Assembly (NCBI GenBank): GCA_036320915.1
Contig: JAXBDG010000002.1
Location: forward strand, 3,686,001-3,750,000
Length of the DNA stretch: 64,000 nt
Direction: 5' to 3'
DNA from: Linnemannia elongata
Lineage: Eukaryota; Mortierellomycota; Mortierellomycetes; Mortierellales; Mortierellaceae
Position numbers and translations under genes: made by a program. Shown in pieces: positions 1 to 11,671 of the stretch. The stretch's first letter is position 1; each line of letters opens with the position of its first letter. The notes under the pieces are model-generated. The model worked only from the letters and a program-made list of their open reading frames with translations, ran no database searches and was not told where the DNA came from.

Positions 1-1348
1 AGATATGCCACCATACCTGAGCTTGGTCCAGCCCTCGATAAATCCGGCCCGAGTGAACTCGCACATGTTCTCAGCCTTGAGATGGTAGGCCATGACCAAC
101 ATGACAACGTCGGTAGGGTCAACGTCCAAGGCGGCACAGAACTTCTCCATGCCTTCAATCAAAATCTGATCCTTCTCATCTAAAAAAGATAGAACAAAGA
201 GTTGGAAAGGATGATAAGTAATTTCAACACAGAGGGAATAAAACGGAACCAATCCGCAGGAAGGGAGATCAGAATGCCTGACCCTTCATCTTTTTCCTTC
301 TTTGTCTCTATTTGCTCCCCTGGTTATTTTCCTTCTCCTGGCCTTGTTGTGGCTGTTTGTTGACATGGTTGAGCGGTAGTGATGTTGATGATACTGCTCT
401 TGTTCATGTCGCTTGTTGGTATCTCCTTTCCATTTTTACCCTGTCCGTGAGCAGTATGATGCCATCTCCGTCTGTCTGCCGAACGTTTTTTTCCTCCTTT
501 GGTGTTCTCTGTGTCGATTTGTTCTCTGAGCAATACAGCATGCAAAAAAACAAAAAGGAAGCATACCCTTGAAGTCCTCAAAAATCTTTTCGATTTGCTT
601 AGAGTTGACGGGTTCGCTCTGCTTTGTGTTGGTCTGAGGCGCAGCGGTTGCTCCGTTGTAGTAGTTGTTGACCGCGACCTGGATATCCCACTTGGCATCT
701 CTGAGAAGTGCGATGGCAGGCTGCTCCCTAATGAGTTCATCAATAAAAAAGGCAAGAAGTAAAGTGATAGGGTAAAGGAATTCAATCCCAGTGCAAGATG
801 TTGTCACTCGTTTGGTTAGCCTTTTGTCTATTGTTTTCGTTTGTCATGGGTTCTCCTGGTATGAATAACGGTCGTTGCAGCCAGAGCGGTGTCTAACCGC
901 TACAAAAAAAGTAAATGATGTTGTGTCCCTTACTTGATGTTGATGATCGAGATGAGGGTCTGCGTCTTGGAACGCTGGTCTTGAGTAAGGGAGTTCTATT
1001 GGATCCGATATAGTCGTATTATTTTAGGGGGATATAGTTGTTGTTATAATGGAAACACGGAGACAGAGAGAGGGCAGCAGGCGAGTCATCGGTCATCCGA
1101 AAAGAACATGAAGAGAAGCAAGCAAAGAGGTATTGAGTCAGTAACATGTCAACCATGAGTCCCAGGAACGGACGTAAACTTCTTTTTTTTTCCCACTTTG
1201 TTCATTATTTGTCGAATGAATGGCTGTTCACTCGGCAAATAAAACCGAATGTGATGAGTGATGCAGGGGCAGCAGTGAATGACTCCAGGTCAGAGCATGG
1301 ATGCAGTGAGGTTAATAGTTGACGTGTCCTGTGTGTTGCGCTTACCAT
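1..1348 (-). CDS. DCN1: DCN1-like protein, cullin neddylation co-factor (5' part; 3' end beyond window)
   Basis: This is the scaffold E3 that helps the NEDD8 E2 modify cullins. Proposed coding exons on the minus strand are 1346-1348 (the ATG alone), 934-995, 567-727 and 1-179 (continuing off the left edge). All junctions are GT-AG and in phase. The N-terminus reads MNSLTQDQRSKTQ and leads into a UBA-like domain containing LLRDAKWDIQVAVNNYY. The last exon gives the start of the potentiating-neddylation domain, with DPTDVVMLVMAYHLKAENM. From recalled family sequence, the spacing from the start to the end of the UBA domain equals that of human DCUN1D1 (MNKLKSSQKDK...), which supports the single-codon first exon. 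The family call is secure. The ATG-only exon is inference from phase, the AATAATG|GTAAGC donor and the alignment length. Confidence 0.88.
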
Positions 1349-1844
1349 TATTTGCCGATTGTGCTGAAATAAATATGATGAGAGGGAATGGAGGTATGAT
1401 GGGATGTCGACAAGGTCGAAGGATAGAAAAGAGAAAGAAGGGAAAAGAAGAAAAAGAGTTTATTGGCTGCGGCTCCACTGATGTCGTTTTTTGCCTTTGG
1501 GCCTTTGGTCGGTGGCAAATCAACAGAACGAACACACCACGAAGAACAGGAGGCTAAACAAGAGTCAGACAAGACCAGCCCATCAAACTAATCCATGTGA
1601 CTGGTTGTTGGTCCCTTCACACTTTTCACGCCCCCAAAGTGAGCGAAACCCAATTGCATTTCGCGGTGGGTACAACCCTAGCTCGCGAGAATAACAGCAA
1701 CACAAACAGACGACTCTGTTGGCTTTCCTTCTTTCTTTCTTCCTTTTTTTTTTTTTTTATTCATTTTTTTTTCTCCCAACCCTTCCTCGTCTCAACCCTA
1801 CTCACCCATCAACCAACAACCCACAAGACCCTTCTCATTCCATC
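1349..1844. promoter_or_regulatory. Divergent intergenic region DCN1 / CHZ1
   Basis: About 0.5 kb lies between two genes transcribed away from each other, so it must hold both promoters and 5' leaders. The CHZ1 side is a pyrimidine tract with long T runs (1720-1790), of the kind seen upstream of most genes in this window. I see no TATA box or other site I would name. Confidence 0.5.
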
Positions 1845-2995
1845 ATGTCAGACAAGTACGGCCAACACTCATTGGTCAAGAAAGACAGAGGAGAACGAGG
1901 ACACTACCATAACTGCACTCACTTACCAAGCCCATTATATTCTCGCGTCATTTTATCGCCTTTTGCACTCTAGCCTTGCCGAGAGATCCGAAAGCGCTGC
2001 CGGAAAGCGCAAGGCCGAAGGTAACAAAACCTGGACTCAACCTGAAGTCTTCACGAGCGACACCGCCTAAAACGTCTAATCAACATTGTACAAAAACACA
2101 CATGTATCGTGCAACAACAACAAGCATTATATATTGACAATCAGAATCGTCTTTCTGGGCACTATAGAACCAATCGCCCCAGAGCCAACCAAGCGTTCAG
2201 TCGGATCGAGCTCATCTGCCGCGGTCAAGGATCTGGAAGATGACAGTGAACAGGAGGATGATGACCTCGGTAAGGAGGATAAAACAGACAACAGAAAAAT
2301 GATCAATTGGTAAATTCATTACAAAAACGAAATACAGGACCTTTGGAGGAATATCAACTATTGGAGCCACTACAAAGAAACTCGCTAGTGCTTTTCTCCC
2401 AACAGGACAGCATCAACGGATTGATATTTCGATGGCGATTATCTTCCGCTATATGTGACAAAACGAGAGGATTCCTCCGAAGGAGACGAAGACGACAAGC
2501 AAAAAAAAAAAAGCTGGCACTCTTGCCTGAACAAACGAAAACTAAGCACGACAAATCAACACCATGAACGTACACAAAAGAAACCACATCAATATTTAAC
2601 CACAACAACCTCTTCTCTCGATCCGATCGTTCTTCGGCCAAAATCAAATAGATGAAGATTTGGACTATCTGGACACCTCCAACATCATCCACACAGGCCG
2701 CAGGACCCGCGGCGTTAAGATCGACTTCTCAAAAGTCTCACAGGAGGATCTGGACGACGATGAAGAGGACGACGAAGAGGAGGACGCTGTCGTTGCACCA
2801 GACGCCGTAGACGACGACGAGGAAGATGATGAGGATGACGAGGAGGAGGAGGAGGAAGATGCAGTGGAACAGGCTGAGGCTCAAAAGGGTGCATCAGCAT
2901 CCTCAGGAGTGGCAGCGGCTGGTTCGTCCTCCTCCTCTTCGGGATCTGGAGCTGGATCGTCAGCATCAGGAGCAGCCGCCACGGAGACTGCATAA
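1845..2995 (+). CDS. CHZ1: Histone H2A.Z chaperone CHZ1
   Basis: CHZ1 proteins bind H2A.Z-H2B dimers in the nucleus and hand them to the SWR1 remodeller. Proposed exons are 1845-1855, 1974-2020, 2168-2269 and 2652-2995, giving 167 residues starting MSDNLAERSESAAGKRK. The diagnostic CHZ motif is in the last exon: DTSNIIHTGRRTRGVKIDF. It is flanked by strongly acidic stretches (Asp/Glu runs before and after) and followed by a Ser/Ala/Gly tail. All junctions are GT-AG and in phase. The first coding exon is only 11 nt. It is supported by phase and a natural N-terminus, but another start further upstream cannot be excluded. The 382-nt last intron was checked for an extra exon and the direct join is in frame. 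An AATAAA lies at 3220-3225. Confidence 0.87.
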
Positions 2996-3803
2996 ACAAA
3001 CAGTGAGAATCCAAGGCGCCCTCTCATTGATTTCCACTTGTCCCTCTCTTCCCTCCATCTCTGTACTATCCTTTGCTGGAAGCGATCCATTGCTAAATAT
3101 TGGCAGCTTTTTTTTTTGGCAACTGGACGGCCTTGGCGTGGTGTTGTCTTACACTCTCCAACCCCCTTTACACCTTGACATCTTCCCCTTGGACCACTTT
3201 CTCCTTTGTTTGGATGACTAATAAACATCAACCACAAACCCCATCAGTGGATTAATACTACGCGACTTGTTAATCCTCTGAATAGGTCTGCCTCTCCTCT
3301 CCTCTCCTCTTTTGCAAGAGGCTTTTTGCGTTTCATGTCCGATAAGTCGTTGTTGCCGCCGTTGAAGTGAAGGAGTCGTTGCATGAATGCGTCAATTTGC
3401 CGCAAAACAAAACATCTTGCGCTGTCCATTGTGTCTGTTGTTCACCCCGATATGGTTTGTTTGCTGCTGTTTTATTAGAGAGAAGAAAAAAAGTTATATA
3501 TTCGAAGGAGGCGCGTGTGGAATACAAAAAGGTCAGCAAAGCATGACCAAATGAAGGTAAAAAAAGAAGAAAAAAGTAAAGAATCCAGATCGTGAAGCTT
3601 CCAGTGGTTTGATGCTGTCAATAGTCGAATCCGTTCAACGATTCCCTTGCACTCTCTTGTCTTTCACTCCTCCTTGATCATTATCGCCTGCTCAACGCAA
3701 TTCGGGGAACTAAACATTGTTGTTGGGGGATTGGTTGTTGTTATTGGTGCTGGTGTAGTTGCTGTTTCGTAGTTAAGAGTGTGCAAGGGTACTCTGGAGT
3801 TCC
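2996..3803. other. Convergent intergenic region CHZ1 / CDC42
   Basis: Both neighbours end here. It holds the CHZ1 poly(A) signal at 3220-3225, a short CTCTC-type tandem repeat near 3290-3310 and a T/GTT-rich stretch near 3720-3770. I see no gene in it. Confidence 0.5.
3220..3225 (+). terminator. Poly(A) signal AATAAA of CHZ1
   Basis: A canonical AATAAA lies 225 nt past the CHZ1 stop codon. There is no transcript evidence; the assignment rests on sequence and position only. Confidence 0.45.
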
Positions 3804-6689
<2,886 letters not shown>

Positions 6690-8210
6690 TGTGAGTGAGA
6701 GAGAGAGTGAGAGTGAGAGTGAGAAGGGAAAGGTAAAGGGTAGTGTTGGAAGGAGAGGAAGAAAAGAAAGAAGAGAGACAGAGGAAGAGGGGCTGGAAAG
6801 GGTGGATGTGGTGGCGGGAAAAGGGGAAAAGGAAGAAAGAGAAAGAGAAAGAGAAAAGAGTGGGAGAGAGAGAGAGAGAGAGAGAGTGCTGAAAGAAAAA
6901 AAAAAAAAGCGAAAGGGCAAGAAAAAGGGAACAAGAAAAAAGAGAGGCAGTCAGGTCAGTTGCTTGAATTGGGTGGAATAGAAAGAGAGAGAGCCAAGAA
7001 ATTTCGCTATTTGCACATGGCTGCCACACACGATCATCATCCGATGGTTATTGTTTTGACTCTTTTTTTTTTTCTGGCTCGCCTTATGCGACACACATAT
7101 CCGTCACATACAACAATAAGAGACATGGCTATCGTGCGCATGAGCGAACGCATAAGAAATAAAAAAGGGTCCTTTCTATTGCCTTCACTACCATAAAGAA
7201 AACATAAAAAAAAAAAAAAGGCAAAGGGTAGAGCGATGAGAGAAAGGCATAATCATCCGTTATTGACTATTGGGCATAGTTGCTTTTGCATTTGTCCCCG
7301 CTCACCCAATGTTTTTTTTTGTTGTTGTTGCTGCTGGTTGTCTCCTTCTTTCTGGTCCTCTCTCTCCCTTCTCTCTCTCACACACACTCTCACTCTCATA
7401 CTCCTTCTCAAAGCAAGGAGGCTGGCAAAAAAGGAACTGGATATGGGGTGTAATAACAGCATTGCCATCAACTCTTCTCTCTTTTTCTCTACTGAGTGTG
7501 TGCCCTTGTTTTTTTTTCGTTTTTTCACGTTGTGGTGCAAACCGACAGTGAAAAATGAAAAGATGACCATTCAAGAAAAAAAAAAGGGTCTCGTGGATCG
7601 AAATCGAGTAGAAGGAAAGGGGTTGCACACAAACACACACGCCTTCACTCCCACAGCCCACAGCCGTTGTTGCTGTCATACGTCAATGGACACATATAGA
7701 AAAAGAAAAGAGATGAAAAAACATGAAAAGAAGAGACCCTGCATCTCCCCTTGTGGTCTGGGGATCACATCTTGTAGACAGCCTGCCTCGCAAACAAACA
7801 ACAGATAAACAAACAGCTAGCAAGAGAGTCGAAAAGCATGGCCTGCGTGCCTGTTTTCCCACATGAACTTCACGTAGCAGCAACGGTACGTTTCGTTTGC
7901 TGTGCCATCGCAAAACAAAACCCTACCTTCAGCCCAAAAGCCAACCCACTTGCTATGACACCGATATGAAGTATGAACGCGTCTTGATGTTCAGTTACTA
8001 TCTCGCGCACTTCCCATCAACTGTCACATCAGCTTCATTACTCTGCTCTCTCTTTACCTCTTCTCTCTCTTTACTACTTCCCTCTCGTCACTTTCCTCTC
8101 TTTGTCTATTTTCATCTCGCCCTTCTTTGCTCTCGCCGTCGACTGTTGACCCTTTCCTACACAACCATACATATCCATACTCACGCTCATACTCACAACA
8201 AACAACAACC
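6690..8210. promoter_or_regulatory. Divergent intergenic region CDC42 / PDH E1-alpha
   Basis: About 1.5 kb separates two genes transcribed away from each other. The CDC42 side (6690-6960) is a strong purine tract with a GA repeat at 6869-6886. The PDH side (7990-8210) is a CT-rich leader ending in ACAACAACC just before the ATG. Open frames here consist of Ser/Leu/Phe or Lys/Glu runs that mirror simple sequence. I see no gene. Confidence 0.5.
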
Positions 8211-9971
8211 ATGCTCGCATCAGCCAGACTCGCGCTCCCAAGGGTCCTTCCAACCATCGCTCGCTCAACAACACGAATCGGCGCCCTTGGAGTAAGTTAC
8301 TACCATTCTTGTAATCGAACCGCAGCCAAAAAGACCTGGTGCATGAAAACAGTCTGCTCACCTTCCTCTATTCTCTGTTTTTTGTGTACATAGCACCGCC
8401 CGGCTGTAACGCTTTTCCTGTACAGCAAACATCCAACTCGCTCACTGGCGTCAGCATCCTCCATGCCTCGAGACCACAACCATGACCACGACCAGAACCA
8501 GAATCTGACCATGACACTGCCCAAGGACTCTTTCGACACTCACAACTGTGAACCGCCCTCCCTGGAGGTCACCTTCCAGAAAGAAGAACTTTTACGGATG
8601 TACATGGCCATGGTCACAATGCGCCGTATGGAGACCACCGCCGATACTCTCTACAAGTCTCAGCTTATCCGAGGTTTCTGTCATCTCTGCACCGGCCAGG
8701 TAAACAAAACTTCATTTTATTTTTCGTTCGTCATTATTTTTTCATATGCGCAGATAGATAGTGCGGATTTCGACATCACTATGATCGATCCACAGTCATT
8801 TTTTTTATTTGTCTGTGCTGTGTCGGATATACTTATTTCAGGATCTTTGATTGTCGGTTCTCAAGGACTACCACACGTGTACCTGATAATGATAACACAA
8901 AGTTGTGCTAACCTCCGTTTGGTATCATTTTTCTGCTCGTTTCTCCTCCTCTTCTCCTTTCTACAAAATCACATAGGAAGCGATCGGGGTAGGATTGGAG
9001 ACAGCATTGACAAAAGAAGACAAAGTCATCACCGCCTACAGATCCCATGGCTTCACCTACATGCGCAAAGGATCCGTCCTCCCCATCATCGCAGAACTCC
9101 TCGGTCGCTATAACGGGATCTCGGGCGGTAAAGGTGGATCCATGCATATGTTCACACCCAACTTTTTTGGCGGTAATGGCATTGTCGGCGCTCAGGTCCC
9201 CCTGGGTGCTGGGATCGCGTTTGCGCAAAAGTATCTTGGAAAGAAGGCGGCTACATTTGTGTTTTATGGTGATGGGGCCGCGAATCAGGGGCAGGTGTTT
9301 GAGGCGTTTAATATGGCCAAGCTGTGGGAGTTGCCGGCGGTGTTTGTTTGTGAAAACAATCAGTATGGAATGGGGACTTCTGCTGCGCGGTCCTCTGCGA
9401 ATACTGACTACTATAAGCGAGGCGACTACATCCCTGGCATCAAGGTAACATTTGGGTGCAATATGCGATCTCTTTGCGATGCATATGTGTGTTCACCTTC
9501 GCGTTTTCTTCTGCGCCATAACTAATTTTTTTCTCTCTCTTTACAATCTAGGTCAATGGAATGGACGTACTGGCAGTCCACCAAGCAATCGCCTACGCAC
9601 GCGAGTGGGCTTTAACCGAACACAAGGGACCCCTCCTCCTCGAGATGGAGACATACCGCTATGGAGGGCACTCCATGTCAGACCCAGGAGTCTCCTACCG
9701 TTCCCGTGAAGAGATCCAAAAAGTCCGATCGGAAAACGATCCCATCACTCATTTGAAGGAACGACTCTTGGAAGCCCAGGTGGTGTCCGAGGCTGAACTC
9801 AAGGACATGGACAAAGCCGCAAGGGCTGAGGTGGATAAGGCGGCGAAGGAAGCCAAGGAGAGTGAGCAGCCGGATATGAAGACGTTCTGGACGGATGTGT
9901 ACGTGAAGGGTGCTGAGGTTCCGTTCTTGAGAGGACGCGAGCCCCAGGAGACTCACTTCTATAGGAAGTAG
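8211..9971 (+). CDS. PDA1: Pyruvate dehydrogenase E1 component subunit alpha, mitochondrial
   Basis: This subunit and E1-beta form the thiamine-diphosphate enzyme that decarboxylates pyruvate in the mitochondrial PDH complex. Exons are 8211-8291, 8394-8699, 8977-9444 and 9552-9971, all phase 0, giving 424 residues. The Arg/Ser/Ala-rich N-terminus ([19 protein letters not shown]) fits a mitochondrial presequence. The thiamine-diphosphate motif runs from GDGAANQ (about residue 227) to [10 protein letters not shown] (about 254-263). The regulatory loop [20 protein letters not shown] contains serines at about 326 and 333, matching the kinase sites known in mammalian E1-alpha. For exon 2 I chose the acceptor ending at 8393, because the alternative TACAG at 8425 breaks the frame. 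An AATAAA lies at 10045-10050. Confidence 0.97.
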
Positions 9972-10044
9972 AGTGGTTACTAGTGGTTACTCTAACCACA
10001 TTTTTCATTCCACCACAGACAAGCCTACAAGCGACAGCACGGTA

Positions 10045-10050
10045 AATAAA
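10045..10050 (+). terminator. Poly(A) signal AATAAA of the PDH E1-alpha gene
   Basis: A canonical AATAAA lies 74 nt past the stop codon. A T-rich stretch follows at about 10158-10188. The assignment rests on sequence and position only. Confidence 0.5.
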
Positions 10051-10155
10051 AGTTCATTATGAAAGCAACAACAGTTGATACCATGGATCTTCAATTCAAG
10101 AACATTGCGTGGTACAGTGGAAACCTTCAAAGTAACCAACAACACACCTCGTTCT

Positions 10156-10189
<34 letters not shown>

Positions 10190-10699
10190 TACGCGATTTT
10201 ATTTCCCTAGAAGAAAGAACAAAGGCGCGATTTGGAAGTAAAACGGCCTACATACCAAACTCTTCAGTGTACCATCTCCTAGTCACAGTCTGTGTTCTAA
10301 TGCAGTAGGTTCCTGGCTCTGCGCAACAATCGCTGTCGCTCTTCACGACAACGCGACTCGTTCTTGCACCTCACCTAACTCACTTTTTTCATTTTTTTTA
10401 TTTGTAATTTATTTCTCTATCCCAGGAGGTATTTCAAAGAATAAAAAGGGCACTATCAAGTGAACTCTCCCAGTAGCCATAGACCTAGGCGCTGTCCTTT
10501 GAGTCAAAAGCTCGGTAAGCTCAGCGCAACAATCACTCGCCTTCTTACACAATTTTATTTACTCGCCTTCTAGGACTGGTTTTCTTTTCTTTTTTTTTTT
10601 TTTTCACGGCCATTTTTTTTGAGTCGTTTAGGATCACGTGATAATAAATTGCTTATGTTCAAGGGGAATATTGAAAAATTGACAAAAATCTAGAACTTC
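10051..10699. other. AT-rich spacer upstream of the tRNA gene
   Basis: This spacer has long T runs (10158-10188, 10588-10604) and no convincing coding sequence. A short partial similarity between GCGCAACAATCGCT near 10320 and GCGCAACAATCACT near 10521 hints at an old duplication but is too weak to call. A GATCACGTGAT palindrome lies at about 10631-10641. Confidence 0.4.
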
Positions 10700-10770
10700 T
10701 CCTAATTGGTCCAGTGGTCAGGATTCCTCGCTTTCACCGAGGCGGCCCGGGTTCGAACCCCGGATTGGGA
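10700..10770 (+). tRNA. tRNA-Glu (anticodon TTC)
   Basis: The 71-nt sequence folds into a full cloverleaf. The acceptor stem pairs TCCTAAT with ATTGGGA (one T-G wobble). The D arm is GTCC/GGAT. The anticodon stem CCTCG/CGAGG closes the loop CTTTCAC, with anticodon TTC at 10733-10735. There is a 4-nt variable loop, and the T arm CCGGG-TTCGAAC-CCCGG holds the consensus TTCGA (B box). There is no intron and no encoded CCA. Short T runs follow within about 60 nt. Confidence 0.96.
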
Positions 10771-10860
10771 ACTAAATGAGCATTTCAACTCTTCTTTTGT
10801 TCGCGGCAGTATGTGTCGTGTTTTTTTTGGTTCATGGGAGTTGGGTTAACCTAATTGACA

Positions 10861-10925
10861 ACCCGGTTGCTCGAATTATTCGACAACTTCGTACCAAGTC
10901 CATGTAACTCACTTTTTTTTGTTTT
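10861..10925 (+). repeat. Inverted-repeat arm A (partner at 11190-11257)
   Basis: This arm matches the reverse complement of 11190-11257 over roughly 65 bp with a handful of mismatches. It contains the perfect core TTGCTCGAATTATTCGACAA and the shared AAGTCCATG. The core is itself nearly palindromic (TCGAAT-T-ATTCGA type). The arm starts about 90 bp past the tRNA gene. Confidence 0.75.
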
Positions 10926-11189
10926 CAAGACGAAAACGTGGACAGGAGAGGTCAAACTCATGGAGATAGCTTGCTTCCCTTCGCACTCCCTCGGAGCATC
11001 ATTTGCGCACCCTCAGAGTAGATCATTGAGGCGTTTTTGGCTGAAATTATCACTTTTTAGCTACTGACAAGCCGTGGTGATAACGATATGGGACACGAAC
11101 TCCATGAATTGAACCACAGGAAGCAGGGCAACGAATTGAACACATTAGTAACGAGCTTGTGATATTGCAACAAGGTGCTGTGTAAAAAA

Positions 11190-11257
11190 AAAAAACCAAA
11201 AAAAATGAGTTGCATGGACTTAGTACGGGGGTTGTCGAATAATTCGAGCAACCCGGG
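11190..11257 (-). repeat. Inverted-repeat arm B (partner at 10861-10925)
   Basis: This is the reverse-complement copy of arm A. At 11229-11255 it holds a near-perfect palindrome in which GGGTTG and CAACCC enclose CGAAT/ATTCG with a one-base bulge. About 265 bp of unrelated AT-rich sequence separates the arms. It could be the terminal repeats of a small non-autonomous DNA element, or a hairpin-forming inverted duplication. No transposase is visible and no target-site duplication is certain. Confidence 0.7.
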
Positions 11258-11671
11258 CTGCCAAGTAGAATATTCCATGGGAGTTAACTGAAAGTTTGGC
11301 CGTCTGAGAAAAAAATAGACGCGACGGCGTTGTAAAAGATCATATATGTATCTCCCAATTGACTGGCGGAACGCGGTAAAAGACCGATGAACCAGGATTC
11401 CAAAAAGGAGTTTCAATTTTTTTTTTTTTTTTTATAGTGTTTAGACCTAGAACCTGTCGCCGTTTGTACATGTACATGGCAGCTCAAAAAAAAAAAAAAA
11501 AAAAAGCTTTGAATGATTGTATTTTTTGATATTTTTTATTATTTTTGAACGCGGAACAACTGCTCTAGTTCACAAAAAGATGTTCCAATGCTAAATATGA
11601 AAAAAATGATGGGGTGGGTGGGGGGTATTATGCCTAAAACCTTTGCTCCTCCTCCTCCTCGGTGTTGGTGA

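Larger units (their letters stand above)
10771..11671. other. Gene-poor region downstream of tRNA-Glu, holding an inverted repeat
   Basis: The only structure I see is the inverted-repeat pair listed separately (10861-10925 and 11190-11257), plus homopolymer runs near 11418-11434 and 11486-11505. A 119-codon open frame on the minus strand (11057-11416) runs through one repeat arm and resembles nothing I know. Confidence 0.5.

Noticed and set aside
8421..8425. TACAG acceptor for PDH E1-alpha exon 2
   Set aside because: It shifts the frame relative to exon 1; the acceptor ending at 8393 keeps phase 0 and gives one continuous reading.
10306..10570. Possible direct repeat around GCGCAACAATC upstream of the tRNA gene
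   Set aside because: Similarity extends little beyond 14 nt and cannot be told apart from chance by eye.
11057..11416. 119-codon minus frame across the inverted-repeat arm as a transposase remnant
   Set aside because: No transposase motif or catalytic residues are recognisable.
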